Under the pieces are notes generated by a model that did not search any database, was not told where the DNA came from, and saw nothing but the letters and a program-made list of their open reading frames with translations. Source: Hyphomicrobium sp. (GTDB taxonomy: Bacteria; Pseudomonadota; Alphaproteobacteria; Rhizobiales; Hyphomicrobiaceae). Taken from it: 64,000 nucleotides of DNA. The DNA is taken from the NCBI GenBank assembly GCA_002928955.1, contig PERT01000011.1:1-64000 (forward strand), in the 5' to 3' direction. The position numbers and the translations under genes were made by a program. Below are positions 28,535 to 37,934 of this stretch, piece by piece. Numbering within the stretch: position 1 is the first letter of the stretch; each line of letters begins with the position of its first letter.

Positions 28535-29032
28535 ATGCAACCCTCTCGCCACCGTCGTTCGTCTATTTCGGTTGCCGGTGCGGCTATTCTTCTGGCCGGC
28601 TGCCAAGCGGGCAGCTTGCCGTTCTCAGGCCCGTCGGAAATCGAGCGGACATTTGTCAACGCCGCCCAGACCTGGGATCTCAACAGGGACAACGTTGTCA
28701 CCTGCGATGAATGGAAGGAGTATCTCTCGACATCGTTCCGCGAGATGGACAGCGATGGCGACGGCACGTTGTCGAAGGACGAATTCACCAAGCTCGCCAA
28801 GCAGGATCATTTGTTCAAGGAGGCGAACTACGCATTCTTCGCCCCCAAGGTGGACGGCAAGCTGACTCTCGCCGAGATGACCGGGAAGCCCAATCCCGCC
28901 TTCAAACGCCTCGATAGCAACGGAGATTGCCGCCTCGTAACGGACGAGTTCGTGCGACAGACGGCCGCCAAGAAGGGCGAGGAAATCGATTGGCTCGCGC
29001 GGCAGGAAGGCTCCAAGAATGCCGGGCGGTGA
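28535..29032 (+). CDS. EF-hand lipoprotein
   Basis: This 165-residue protein has a signal with lipobox LLAGC, predicting a lipoprotein. The mature part has EF-hand-like loops: DLNRDNVVTCDE, DSDGDGTLSKDE and DSNGDCRLVTDE. The middle one is the most canonical. The ATG at 28535 gives a short basic N-terminus before the hydrophobic core. It is convergent with a PQQ-type sugar dehydrogenase gene, a family that often needs calcium. It is related in architecture to the EF-hand protein at 10157 but not a close copy. Confidence 0.8.
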   Translation: MQPSRHRRSSISVAGAAILLAGCQAGSLPFSGPSEIERTFVNAAQTWDLNRDNVVTCDEWKEYLSTSFREMDSDGDGTLSKDEFTKLAKQDHLFKEANYAFFAPKVDGKLTLAEMTGKPNPAFKRLDSNGDCRLVTDEFVRQTAAKKGEEIDWLARQEGSKNAGR

Positions 29033-29078
29033 CGTATTGCGCCACCACTCTGCTGTCCGTGCCCAGTTCCTTCTCGGC

Positions 29079-30239
29079 TCACTTGGCACCTGGCGAAAGC
29101 CGCAGGATCTGGCCATCACGATCGTCGACAACCAGCCATACCGCGCCGTCCGGTCCCTGGCGCACATCGCGGATGCGGTCGCCGCGTCCATCGAGCAGCT
29201 TCTCCTCCGCGACCACCTGACCGCCCTCGACCACCAGCCGTGACAACCGCGCCCCCGAGAGCCCGCCGACGAGAATATTACCCTTCCAGGCCGGAAACAG
29301 CGATCCTGAATAGACCGCAAGACCAGACGTCGCGATCGACGGATCCCAGTAGTATACGGGTTGTTCCATCCCGGCGCGCGCGGTCCCTTCGCCAATCTTC
29401 AAGCCAGTATAATCGCGGCCATAGGTGATGATCGGCCAGCCGTAGTTCCTGCCCTTTTCGGGATGATTGAGTTCATCGCCGCCGCGTGCACCGTGCTCAA
29501 CTGTCCATAGCCGACCCGTGGCCGGATCAATCGCGGCGCCCTGGATGTTGCGATGGCCGTAAGACCACACTTCAGGCTTCCAGCCCGGGAGCTTCGGATT
29601 GTCGGCGGCCGGCTGACCATCGGGCATGATCCGGATGACCTTGCCGATGTGGTTGCCTGGGTTTTGTGCCGAGTCGCGCTGGTTGCCGCGGTCGCCGGTC
29701 GTGACGAAAATCGATCCATCGGGCGCCGGCACTATACGTGACCCGAAATGAAAGCTCGATGGCACCGCTGGCTCCTGCCGGAAGATCACCATAACGCCAT
29801 CGAGACGTCCTGCGGCACCTTCCAGCACCAGCTTGGCGCGCGCGACCGTCGTGCCCGACTGGCCGCCGTCGCGCGGCTCCGCATACGAGAGAAAAAGAGT
29901 GCCCGACGTCTCGAAATCAGGCGCCAGCCGTATGTCGAGCAGCCCGCCCTGGCCCTGGGCATAGACGTGCGGCACGCCGCTCACGGGCAACGACAGCTGC
30001 CCGTCTTTGCCGACGATCCTGATGCGACCGGGCCGTTCGGACACGAGCAGCCGTCCGTCGGGAAGGAATTGCAGGCCCCACGGATTCTCGAGTCCTTTCG
30101 CAAACGTCTCGATCTTTATTGACGTGTTGCCGGCCTTTGGCGCGTTGGATTGCACGGCCTGCGCCCCATTGAAGCTGAAGCTGCCGAAGACCAGCGCGAC
30201 AATGGCGGCCGAGATGGAGCGGAGAACAGATGGCAACAT
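29079..30239 (-). CDS. PQQ-dependent sugar dehydrogenase family protein
   Basis: This 386-residue protein has a signal peptide (about residues 1-27) and a six-bladed propeller of the soluble aldose sugar dehydrogenase type. Blade motifs visible are GLENPWGLQFLPDGRLLVSERPGRIR, FHFGSRI, GDRGNQ, GHRNIQGAA, EHGARGGDELN and NYGWP. The family oxidises aldoses with PQQ and calcium in the periplasm, but many members are untested. The ATG at 30239 follows GAGG by 6 bases. It lies in tandem behind a methyltransferase gene. Confidence 0.9.
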   Translation of the reverse strand: MLPSVLRSISAAIVALVFGSFSFNGAQAVQSNAPKAGNTSIKIETFAKGLENPWGLQFLPDGRLLVSERPGRIRIVGKDGQLSLPVSGVPHVYAQGQGGLLDIRLAPDFETSGTLFLSYAEPRDGGQSGTTVARAKLVLEGAAGRLDGVMVIFRQEPAVPSSFHFGSRIVPAPDGSIFVTTGDRGNQRDSAQNPGNHIGKVIRIMPDGQPAADNPKLPGWKPEVWSYGHRNIQGAAIDPATGRLWTVEHGARGGDELNHPEKGRNYGWPIITYGRDYTGLKIGEGTARAGMEQPVYYWDPSIATSGLAVYSGSLFPAWKGNILVGGLSGARLSRLVVEGGQVVAEEKLLDGRGDRIRDVRQGPDGAVWLVVDDRDGQILRLSPGAK

Positions 30240-30288
30240 GACAACCTCAATGTCTGCAACGGTTGCGGCGTCGGGTCGCGCGGCAACA

Positions 30289-30906
30289 CTATGAGCAAGA
30301 TGTATCTCGGCTTGCTGCGTCAAAATTGCGAGAGATGAGTGAGGCAGGCGGGTCGATAATCCATCTGTGATCGCGGGCGACCGCCGCCATCCGCTGAACA
30401 ACTCGTTTCGGTCCCGTCAGCGTCACGCATTCATAGGCGATCGGCACCAAGTGTCCCCGAACGCTATCGAGCAATTCGCCTGGTGCCAGCAGAAAATCCG
30501 GATTCGACGGACGGCCGAAGCGCTCGTGGCCCTGGGCGAACGTTTCGTAGATCAAGATCCCATTACTGGCGACCGCGCCAATGATGTCGCGCAGGATCGG
30601 ACGCCATAAATAGTTAGTGACAATGACGCCTGCGAACCGGCGCGAAGCCAAAGGCCATGGCCGGCCATTTTCCAGATCGGCTTCGATCAGCGCCACTCCA
30701 TCGCGACTGAACAGGTCCTGAACCCCGTCGAGAGTTCGATCGACGCCAACTGCTGTGTGCCCGAGTGACAGCGCCAATCGCAGGTGACGGCCGCTGCCGC
30801 AAGCCACATCGAGCACCGCACCGCCAGCGTCGACGCCACCCAAGTACATCGACACCCACCGAGAAGGCGCGCCATGACCATGATGCGCCGCAAAATCTGG
30901 TTGCAC
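30289..30906 (-). CDS. Class I SAM-dependent methyltransferase
   Basis: This 205-residue protein has the Rossmann methyltransferase motif I VLDVACGSGRHLRLAL (about residues 31-46), an acidic VGVDRT motif II and a DLENG near the adenine site. It resembles the TehB/UbiE-like class of small methyltransferases. The C-terminal part has YECVTLTGPKRVVQRMAAVAR, which is shared with proteins of unknown target in Hyphomicrobiales. The substrate cannot be assigned. The start is the ATG at 30906. The dapF gene is divergent. Confidence 0.85.
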   Translation of the reverse strand: MQPDFAAHHGHGAPSRWVSMYLGGVDAGGAVLDVACGSGRHLRLALSLGHTAVGVDRTLDGVQDLFSRDGVALIEADLENGRPWPLASRRFAGVIVTNYLWRPILRDIIGAVASNGILIYETFAQGHERFGRPSNPDFLLAPGELLDSVRGHLVPIAYECVTLTGPKRVVQRMAAVARDHRWIIDPPASLISRNFDAASRDTSCS

Positions 30907-31041
30907 TCTGGTCCAGCCGATCGTTCAATCGGGCCCGCGGTCCCGGCCTCGTCACTTGCGAGCCTGCGTATTATTCTCTTATCGGCAGCGGCGCCACCGT
31001 GGACATTTGAATTTGCCGCGATTTCGGCCATATAAGATCCC

Positions 31042-31911
31042 ATGCTCTCCAATGCCACCATAACGGTCGCAAAGATGAACGGCCTCGGCAACGAGATCGT
31101 CGTCGCAGATTTGCGTTCCACAAAAAAGATCTTCACCGCGCGCGAAGTGGAAGCGATTGCCGCGACACCGGGCCTAAGCTTCGACCAACTGATGGCACTA
31201 CACGCACCAAAGACGCCAGGCACCGAAGGATTTGTCCGGATTTACAACAACGACGGGTCCGAAGTCGGTGCCTGTGGCAACGGTACGCGCTGCATCGGCT
31301 TGCTCGCTGCGCGCCAGTCCGGACGCAGGTCGATGAAGTTCGAGACGATCGCGGGCGTGCTCGATGTATGGGTTGCCGAGGATGACCAGATTACCGTCGA
31401 TATGGGCGAACCCAAATTTGGCTGGCAGGAAATTCCCCTTGCGGAAGAGTTCCGGGATACACGGGCTATCGAGTTGCAGATCGGCCCGATCGACAACCCG
31501 GTTTTGCATTCCCCGTCGGCCGTGAACGTCGGCAATCCGCATGTCGTGTTTTGGGTCGATAACGTGGGCGCCCACGATCTGGGACGCTTTGGACCTCTCC
31601 TGGAAAACCACCCGATCTTTCCGGAGCGCGCGAATATTTCGATCGCAGCGATCACGTCGCCGTCGTCGTTGATCCTCCGCACGTGGGAGCGCGGAGCCGG
31701 GTTGACCCAAGCCTGCGGCTCCGCCGCGTGCGCGGCGGCGGTGTGCGCGGCCCGCAAGAAATTCACCGGCCGCAAAGTCACAGTCAGTTTGCCGGGTGGG
31801 CATCTGATGATCGAGTGGACTGCCGGAAATCGGATACTGATGACCGGGCCCGCCGAACTTGAGTTCGAGGCACGGATCGACGCGGCCGCGCTTGCGTTCG
31901 CGGGAGGCTAG
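31042..31911 (+). CDS. dapF: Diaminopimelate epimerase
   Basis: This 289-residue enzyme converts LL- to meso-diaminopimelate for lysine and peptidoglycan. Both catalytic cysteines are present: C84 in GNGTRC and the second in QACGSAAC near residue 224. The [10 protein letters not shown] opening is typical. ftsY follows on the same strand after 100 bases. In many Hyphomicrobiales the gene mtaB sits between them; here it is absent. The start is the ATG at 31042. Confidence 0.96.
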   Translation: MLSNATITVAKMNGLGNEIVVADLRSTKKIFTAREVEAIAATPGLSFDQLMALHAPKTPGTEGFVRIYNNDGSEVGACGNGTRCIGLLAARQSGRRSMKFETIAGVLDVWVAEDDQITVDMGEPKFGWQEIPLAEEFRDTRAIELQIGPIDNPVLHSPSAVNVGNPHVVFWVDNVGAHDLGRFGPLLENHPIFPERANISIAAITSPSSLILRTWERGAGLTQACGSAACAAAVCAARKKFTGRKVTVSLPGGHLMIEWTAGNRILMTGPAELEFEARIDAAALAFAGG

Positions 31912-32012
31912 CTGATGGCCGTTATGCCCGATGAGGTTATAATTCTTCCGAATAGCGGCGAGCAGACTCCACGACTAGCGCTCCTCAGACCAACGTCTGG
32001 AAAGAACGGCAC

Positions 32013-33152
32013 GTGACCGAACCGAATAAGAGATCCTCCGGCTTCTTCGGTAAGTTGTTTGGGACCGGCACTGCGGAGCGGGCGGTAGACACTGGCGAAA
32101 AGAGCGGTTCCGACGAGCTCGCCGGCCCCGCTTTGGACCGAGCACCGGATATGGTCGCGGAAACAACCCAAGCGGTTTTGGGTGCGGACACGCCACCAGC
32201 TGCTCCGATTCAATCAGATCGTGAATCGCGGCCAGTCGAGCAAGGCTGGTTCTCCCGCTTGAAGGCAGGTTTATCGAAAACGTCGGCCAAGCTCGCCGAT
32301 GGCATTTCGGGGCTATTCACCAAGCGAAAGCTGGACGGCGCCACGCTCGATGACCTCGAGGACCTTCTGATCCAGGCCGACCTTGGGGTTGAGACGGCAA
32401 CGCGGATCACGTCGGCTCTGGGCAAGAGCCGCTATGAAAAAGGCATTTCCCCCGAAGACGTGCGTGCCGTGCTCGCCGCCGAAGTCGCGCGCGTACTGGA
32501 GCCGGTGGCGAAGCCCTTGGTTATTGACGACGCGAGGAAACCCCATGTCATCCTGATGGTTGGCGTCAACGGAACAGGCAAGACGACGACCATCGGCAAA
32601 CTGGCGGCCCAATTTCGCAGCCAGGGAAAGTCGGTATTGATCGCGGCGGGTGATACGTTCCGTGCGGCCGCCGTTGACCAGTTGCGCGTGTGGGGCGAGC
32701 GGACTGGCGTGTCCGTGGTGACCGGTGAGGTCGGCGCGGACTCGGCGGGACTGGCATTCGACGCGATGAGGGCCGCGGTCGCATCCGGAACCGACGTTCT
32801 GCTGATCGATACGGCCGGCCGCTTGCAGAACAAGCAGGCGCTGATGGACGAGCTGGAAAAGATGGTGCGCGTCATCCGCAAACTGGATCCGATGGCCCCT
32901 CACGACGTTTTGCTGGTACTCGACGCCACCACCGGTCAGAACGCGCTCCAGCAAGTCGAGGTGTTCCGCGACCGCGCCAGCGTGACTGGGCTTGTGATGA
33001 CAAAACTCGATGGAACGGCGCGAGGCGGCATCCTGGTCGCAATTTCGGCTAAATTTGGACTGCCGATCCACGCCATTGGTGTCGGCGAAGGTATAGATGA
33101 TTTACGATCCTTCAACGCGCATGAGTTTGCCCGGTTGATAGCACTCGGCTAA
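32013..33152 (+). CDS. ftsY: Signal recognition particle receptor FtsY
   Basis: This 379-residue GTPase is the membrane-associated receptor for SRP. The N-terminal 100 residues are variable and partly acidic, as in the A domain. The NG domain follows: P-loop GVNGTGKTTTIGK from residue 184, DTAGRLQNK, and TKLDGTARGG. The start is a GTG at 32013. It is followed by two septation-protein-A-like genes. The partner ffh is in this window at 26-28 kb. Confidence 0.96.
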   Translation: MTEPNKRSSGFFGKLFGTGTAERAVDTGEKSGSDELAGPALDRAPDMVAETTQAVLGADTPPAAPIQSDRESRPVEQGWFSRLKAGLSKTSAKLADGISGLFTKRKLDGATLDDLEDLLIQADLGVETATRITSALGKSRYEKGISPEDVRAVLAAEVARVLEPVAKPLVIDDARKPHVILMVGVNGTGKTTTIGKLAAQFRSQGKSVLIAAGDTFRAAAVDQLRVWGERTGVSVVTGEVGADSAGLAFDAMRAAVASGTDVLLIDTAGRLQNKQALMDELEKMVRVIRKLDPMAPHDVLLVLDATTGQNALQQVEVFRDRASVTGLVMTKLDGTARGGILVAISAKFGLPIHAIGVGEGIDDLRSFNAHEFARLIALG

Positions 33153-33308
33153 GAAAGCCAGACTAAGAATGGTGGGTCGTCGCCCGAGCCGAAGACGGTG
33201 GGGTCGATCAGACGGCCCTTTCAACCGGGCCGGAACGGGTTTGCGTTTGTGGGAAGGCGCTCCGGGGTCGCATTGACCAAGGAGCCGATAGAAAGGGTCG
33301 CTGCGACC

Positions 33309-34073
33309 ATGAATTGGCTCAAACGGATCATTCCGTTCAACGCTGAACAGACGGTCAACATCCTGAGCGAGTTCGGACCACTCGTCACGATGTTCATAGT
33401 CAATGCGATGTTCGGGATCAACGCCGGCACCTGGGCGCTGATCGCCTCGACCTTCCTGGCCATTGGCGCGATGCTCTATGTGTTTGGCAGGCCTCCTATT
33501 TTTCCGCTTATTGCATCGACTGTGACGATCGTTTTCGGCGCGCTAACCCTCATCACCGGCGATCCGATGTGGGTGCAAATCAAGGTCACGATCTTCAACG
33601 CACTGTTTGCCGGTTTCCTGTTCGTGGGGCTGTGGCTCAAGCGGAACTTCTTCAAATACGTGTTTGAAAAGACGTTTCACTACACTGACGAAGGCTGGAA
33701 CAAGTTCACCTGGAGCTTCGCGTGGTTTTTTGTTTTTACCGCCGTAATGAATGAAGTTGTTCGACAGTCGTTCAAAGACGTCCAGATGTACGACGTTTTC
33801 GGATACCAGATGGATGGCGTGAATATTTGGATTTTGTTCAAGATCGCCGTCGTCATGCCCGTATCTGGCATCTATGCGTGGTTGCTGACCCGCTTGATGC
33901 AGAAGCACCGCATTCCCGATCCAGCCGAAAAGGCATCGACGACTGCGGTACGCGGGGCGGATCAGAAGCCGATCATGGCGCCTGGCGGTAAGGGCCCGTT
34001 GAACCTGGCGGATGCGACCGGCGACCGGCGGGCAGCTGTTTCGCGAAGCCACGGCGGTGGCAAAAGTTCCTGA
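33309..34073 (+). CDS. Inner-membrane septation protein YciB/IspZ family, paralogue 1
   Basis: This 254-residue protein has five or six hydrophobic segments and the YciB family signature: EFGPLVTMFIVN near the start, the TDEGWNKFTWSFAWFF stretch, and a MNEVV helix. The C-terminal 50 residues are polar and not conserved. YciB proteins affect cell division and envelope integrity; the biochemical role is unknown. A second, shorter yciB paralogue follows at 34158. The ATG at 33309 gives the family start (MNWLKRIIPF); the frame is open upstream. ftsY precedes it. Confidence 0.85.
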   Translation: MNWLKRIIPFNAEQTVNILSEFGPLVTMFIVNAMFGINAGTWALIASTFLAIGAMLYVFGRPPIFPLIASTVTIVFGALTLITGDPMWVQIKVTIFNALFAGFLFVGLWLKRNFFKYVFEKTFHYTDEGWNKFTWSFAWFFVFTAVMNEVVRQSFKDVQMYDVFGYQMDGVNIWILFKIAVVMPVSGIYAWLLTRLMQKHRIPDPAEKASTTAVRGADQKPIMAPGGKGPLNLADATGDRRAAVSRSHGGGKSS

Positions 34074-34157
34074 TATTTCAGTTGGCTGTGGGCTGATGCT
34101 GGCTTGCAGTCGTCGCCGATCAGGGTCGACATCCCATTTGCAAGGCAGTCCAACATC

Positions 34158-34742
34158 ATGACCGAAAAGTCGATACCCGAAGGTCCAGCGGAAGTGGAGA
34201 GCCCGCACCTCGCCAAGTTGCTGATAGAGCTTGGGCCGCTGTTGGCGTTTGTCGCGACCTATTGGGCCTTCGGGATCTATCCCGCTACTGCGATCCTGAT
34301 GGTCTCGACGGTGTTTTCGCTGGTAGCTTCAAAGTTGCTGCTCGGAAAAATCGCACCGATGCCGATTGCGACCGCAGTCATCGTCTGTGTGTTCGGCGGG
34401 CTGACGTTCTGGCTTAATGATCCGAGCTTTATCAAGATGAAGCCGACGATCGTGAACCTGCTGTTTGCGGGCATACTCGGGGGCGGATTGTTGATGGGCA
34501 AGCCGCTGATCAAGTATCTTTTCGGCGAACAGTTGCAATTGACCGACGCGGGCTGGCACCAACTCACGATACGATGGGTACTGTTCTTCATCAGCATGGC
34601 TGCGCTCAACGAAGTGGTTTGGCGGAACACATCCGAGGCGACTTGGGTCAACTTCAAGCTTTTCGGCTTGCTGCCGATTTCGATCGCTTTTGCAGTTGCT
34701 CAAGTCGGCTTGATCAAGAAACATCAGAAAACGCACACTTGA
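34158..34742 (+). CDS. yciB: Inner-membrane septation protein YciB/IspZ family, paralogue 2
   Basis: This 194-residue protein is closer to the standard YciB length. It shows LIELGPLLAFVATYW, TDAGWHQLTIRWVLFF and MAALNEVVWRN, the conserved blocks of the family. Compared with the preceding paralogue it lacks the long polar tail. The ATG at 34158 gives a polar N-terminus of about 20 residues. The two genes are 84 bases apart and probably share the ftsY transcript. Which copy is the functional orthologue of E. coli yciB cannot be settled from sequence. Confidence 0.9.
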   Translation: MTEKSIPEGPAEVESPHLAKLLIELGPLLAFVATYWAFGIYPATAILMVSTVFSLVASKLLLGKIAPMPIATAVIVCVFGGLTFWLNDPSFIKMKPTIVNLLFAGILGGGLLMGKPLIKYLFGEQLQLTDAGWHQLTIRWVLFFISMAALNEVVWRNTSEATWVNFKLFGLLPISIAFAVAQVGLIKKHQKTHT

Positions 34743-34984
34743 TGAGATCGAGAGCAAAATAACACCGGAAAATAACTCACCACACGGACAGTTTGAATAC
34801 TGTGCTAAGCTTGATTTTGTTTAGGATTTCTTTATCTTTTCAGAATTTAAAGCTGGACGACTGAACGAGATTCGTATTTTCTCCGTTTCGAATGATGTCC
34901 TTCTCCCCTCGGACATGGTGCACATTCATCGATTGTCCGACCGCACGTCCAGTCATCCGCTGATCCAAAATCACTAACGATCGC

Positions 34985-35485
34985 ATGGGTAACAGAAAAA
35001 TGGCAAAAGAAGCGCAAGCCCCGCGCCTTGAACGATCGCCCATCCATTTGCTTCATCGGGCTGGGCAGTGCGCTGGTGATATCTTCCAAACTGAAATGGG
35101 TGCTAGCGACTTGACGCCACGTCAGTTCGCCGTCCTGGTCACGGTTTCCCAGAACGAAGGCCTAAGCCAGACGAACCTCGTCGAAAAAACCGGAATCGAC
35201 CGTTCGACGTTGGCCGATATCGTTCGCCGCATGCTCAAGAAGGGCCTGCTGCAGCGCAGGCGGACCAAGGAAGACGCCCGCGCTTACTCCGTAAAACTTT
35301 CTGACGAGGGCTGGCGCACGCTGAAATCAGCGGAGCCAATGGCGCGGCGGGTGGATGATAAAGTCCTGGCCGTGCTGTCGGGCCCGCAGCGTGACCGTTT
35401 CGTCAACGATCTGAATACGATCGTCGAAGCCTTGACCGCGCTGCAGGCGATGCCCCTCGAATCCGTCGTTCGTGGACGGAAATGA
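34985..35485 (+). CDS. MarR-family transcriptional regulator
   Basis: This 166-residue protein has the winged helix of MarR regulators: DLTPRQFAVLVTV, the recognition segment TGIDRSTLADIVRRMLKKGLL, and the wing RRTKEDARAYSVKL. MarR proteins act as dimers that respond to small phenolic or oxidant ligands. An alternative start five codons later (ATG 35000) is possible. The 240 bases upstream are AT-rich and hold its promoter. No target gene is adjacent on the same strand; a terminator separates it from asd. Confidence 0.9.
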   Translation: MGNRKMAKEAQAPRLERSPIHLLHRAGQCAGDIFQTEMGASDLTPRQFAVLVTVSQNEGLSQTNLVEKTGIDRSTLADIVRRMLKKGLLQRRRTKEDARAYSVKLSDEGWRTLKSAEPMARRVDDKVLAVLSGPQRDRFVNDLNTIVEALTALQAMPLESVVRGRK

Positions 35486-35560
35486 CCGTTTGGCCGGGTA
35501 GTCGGTCTCCCTGAGATTGACCGAAGCCGCAGGCAACGGATCCTGGCCAGAAATGAAAAT

Positions 35561-35592
35561 CGCCCCGGTACCGTGATTGGTTCCGGGGCGTT
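35561..35592. terminator. Bidirectional terminator between the marR-like gene and asd
   Basis: CGCCCCGG (35561-35568) pairs with CCGGGGCG (35583-35590), extended by inner TACC/GGT pairs. It lies between two convergent genes; A-rich sequence precedes it, giving a T-run on the minus strand for asd. Confidence 0.7.
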
Positions 35593-35616
35593 CCTGTCAG
35601 TTGAACTCCGTGCCCG

Positions 35617-36648
35617 TTACGCAGCGCGTTTGGTCAGAAGTCGTTGTTCGATCAAGCTTTCGGCGATCTGCACGGCGTTAAGGGCCGCACCTTTCAGAAG
35701 ATTGTCGGACACGATCCACATCGCGAGCCCGTTCTCGGCCGTCGCATCTTCGCGGATCCGGGATACGTAAGTGGCGTATTCGCCGGCGCAATCCACCGGC
35801 GTTGCGTAGCCGCCGGGCTCGCGCTTGTCGATCACAAGGATCCCCGGAGCGCTTCGCAGTATCTCACGCGCTTCCTCAGGTGAAATCGGACGCTCGAACT
35901 CCACGTTCACGCTTTCCGAATGGCCGACGAAAACGGGCACGCGAACACAAGTCGCCGTGAGCCGGATCTTTGGATCGAGGATCTTCTTGGTCTCGACCAT
36001 CATCTTCCACTCTTCCTTCGTGTATCCGTCCTCCATGAAAACGTCGATGTGGGGGATGCAGTTGAAGGCAATCTGCTTGGGAAACTTCTTGGGGTCCTGC
36101 TCGGTCCCCGGCACGTATTTGCTCTTGGTCTGGTTCCAAAGCTCGTCCATCGCATCCTTGCCGGCTCCCGAGACCGACTGGTAGGTTGAAACCACAATTC
36201 GGGTGATCTTCGCCGCATCATGCAACGGCTTCAGCGCGACAACGAGTTGAGCCGTCGAGCAATTTGGGTTGGCGATGATGTTCTTCCGGGCAAAACCTCG
36301 CAACGCCTCTGGGTTCACCTCTGGCACCACCAGCGGCACATCCTGGTCGTAGCGCCAGCAGGACGAGTTATCGATCACCACGCAACCTTTGGCGCCGATG
36401 CGCGGCGACCAGTCTTTCGAAACCGCCGAGCCTGCCGACATCATGCAAATGTCAACTTTCGAGAAATCGAACTGCTCAAGGTCCTGGCACTTGAGCGTCC
36501 GGTCTCCGAACGACACTTCAGTGCCCAGTGATCGGCGCGACGCAATCGCGTGAACCTCGCTGACCGGGAACTTTCGGCCCTCGAGCACATTCAACATTTC
36601 ACGGCCCACATTGCCTGTGGCACCGACGACGGCAACTCTGAATCCCAT
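35617..36648 (-). CDS. asd: Aspartate-semialdehyde dehydrogenase
   Basis: This 343-residue enzyme reduces aspartyl phosphate to the semialdehyde, the branch point to lysine, methionine and threonine. The NADP motif GATGNVGREM is at residues 9-18, and the catalytic Cys is C130 in NPNCSTAQ. The substrate-binding segment ERPISPEEAREIL is near the C-terminus. The start is the ATG at 36648. leuB, which often sits next to asd in this group, is about 5 kb away with several genes between. Confidence 0.97.
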   Translation of the reverse strand: MGFRVAVVGATGNVGREMLNVLEGRKFPVSEVHAIASRRSLGTEVSFGDRTLKCQDLEQFDFSKVDICMMSAGSAVSKDWSPRIGAKGCVVIDNSSCWRYDQDVPLVVPEVNPEALRGFARKNIIANPNCSTAQLVVALKPLHDAAKITRIVVSTYQSVSGAGKDAMDELWNQTKSKYVPGTEQDPKKFPKQIAFNCIPHIDVFMEDGYTKEEWKMMVETKKILDPKIRLTATCVRVPVFVGHSESVNVEFERPISPEEAREILRSAPGILVIDKREPGGYATPVDCAGEYATYVSRIREDATAENGLAMWIVSDNLLKGAALNAVQIAESLIEQRLLTKRAA

Positions 36649-36799
36649 GGCTTAGTCCTTGGTGTCATTGGTCAAAACCGGCTGCGGAGACGTCCGCGAA
36701 CGCAACGGTTTCCAATCGCGATTGCAATACGCGGAGCGGGAACTGGTTTCAAGTCATCGTTTGAAGCCTCGGACAATCTTACCTTTTGGCACACGGGCT

Positions 36800-37240
36800 T
36801 CAGCGCCGCCTGGTCTCGTCCTTGCGCATCGGCATGGCATCGATCGTGGAAAACAACGCGGTGGCTGCGATCGGCGAGCCCGACGAAAGCTTCTCGCCGC
36901 CATCCTTACCGATCAGGATCACGCGGAACTCGCCAGCGTCCACGCCGTAGCGCGATCTCAGTGGCGCCGCGCTTTGGCTGGGCTTGCCGCCAAGCTCTGC
37001 CTGAACCGTGTCGCCCACGATATAAACGACGACCATGTGACGATCCTGAAAGGCCGGCCGGAGGCTCGCAACGATGGCGCGTTGGGTGGTCAGGCTCGCC
37101 GAGCCCTCAGATGGCGCGAAGACCAAAAGCGGGCGCATCTTCCATTTGTATCCCGACATCGCCGACGCCTTGGCCATGACCAGCCCCGACATGGACATGG
37201 ACATGGCGAGCAGTGCTGCGATTGCGGCGCGTTGGATCAT
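36800..37240 (-). CDS. DUF4174-domain secreted protein
   Basis: This 146-residue protein has a signal-like start rich in Met and Ala (residues 1-28). A DUF4174 domain follows, with RPLLVFAPSEGSA near residue 36 and FRVILIGKDGGEKL further on. The fold is thioredoxin-like without a CxxC pair. Function is unknown. The C-terminus is basic (MRKDETRRR). The ATG at 37240 starts a clean signal. It is divergent from the next small secreted protein. Confidence 0.75.
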   Translation of the reverse strand: MIQRAAIAALLAMSMSMSGLVMAKASAMSGYKWKMRPLLVFAPSEGSASLTTQRAIVASLRPAFQDRHMVVVYIVGDTVQAELGGKPSQSAAPLRSRYGVDAGEFRVILIGKDGGEKLSSGSPIAATALFSTIDAMPMRKDETRRR

Positions 37241-37394
37241 CGGAATGCCTCCAGGGTCTCGGTATCGTTCTGCTACGCTCGCAATCGCATGAAGTTGCGC
37301 CCAAACTTGAATTCGGCGAGCATGGGCACGTCACAGTTTCGTGGTCAGAACGTGTGGTCTTGGCTCTTGCAATGGTTCACGGAACGGTTGTCGC

Positions 37395-37838
37395 ATGTCC
37401 AGTCACCGCACTCTTGGGTCGCTCCTCGTATTTGTCGCAACCGCGGCGGCTGCGCTGCCCGCGCCGGCGCTCGCGGGCTGGATGTCAGAGGCCGAGATCG
37501 TCGCACGCTTCAAGGGCACCTCGATCGATGGGCACTACGCCAGCGGGAAGACCTTCTCCGAGGACTACCGCGCCGACGGGCGTCTTGAATACCAGGAACG
37601 GGATCGCCTCAGCGGCGGTCGCTGGTCTGTCGAAGCTGGAGCATTTTGCACAATCTACGACCGCGACCCAACTGGCGGCTGCTACCGGATCAAGAGGGTA
37701 GGCCGCAATTGTTTCGAGTTTTACTTCGTCGCCCGCACCGAGGACCAGCTTCGTCGTGGCCCCAACGAGCCGAGTTGGACGGCACGTGGATGGGTCAAGT
37801 CTGAGACGGCGACGTGTGCAGATGGGGCGAGCGTTTGA
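37395..37838 (+). CDS. Secreted hypothetical protein
   Basis: This 147-residue protein has a signal peptide (residues 1-27, ending LAG). The mature part shows EIVARFKGTSIDGHY, then EYQERDRLSGGRWSV and two or more Cys residues. The pattern resembles small exported proteins of unknown function that are frequent in Hyphomicrobiales, with a lipocalin-like W and G spacing. The ATG at 37395 is chosen because it gives the signal peptide; the ribosome site is weak. The Cfa-like gene follows after about 100 bases. Confidence 0.65.
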   Translation: MSSHRTLGSLLVFVATAAAALPAPALAGWMSEAEIVARFKGTSIDGHYASGKTFSEDYRADGRLEYQERDRLSGGRWSVEAGAFCTIYDRDPTGGCYRIKRVGRNCFEFYFVARTEDQLRRGPNEPSWTARGWVKSETATCADGASV

Positions 37839-37934
37839 CGGGCACAAAACTAGTTGTGAACGCCAAACACATTGTCCGAAACCTGAGAACGGTCCACACC
37901 TCTGCCGGGCACTTAAGCCGTCAGGAATTCCGCA

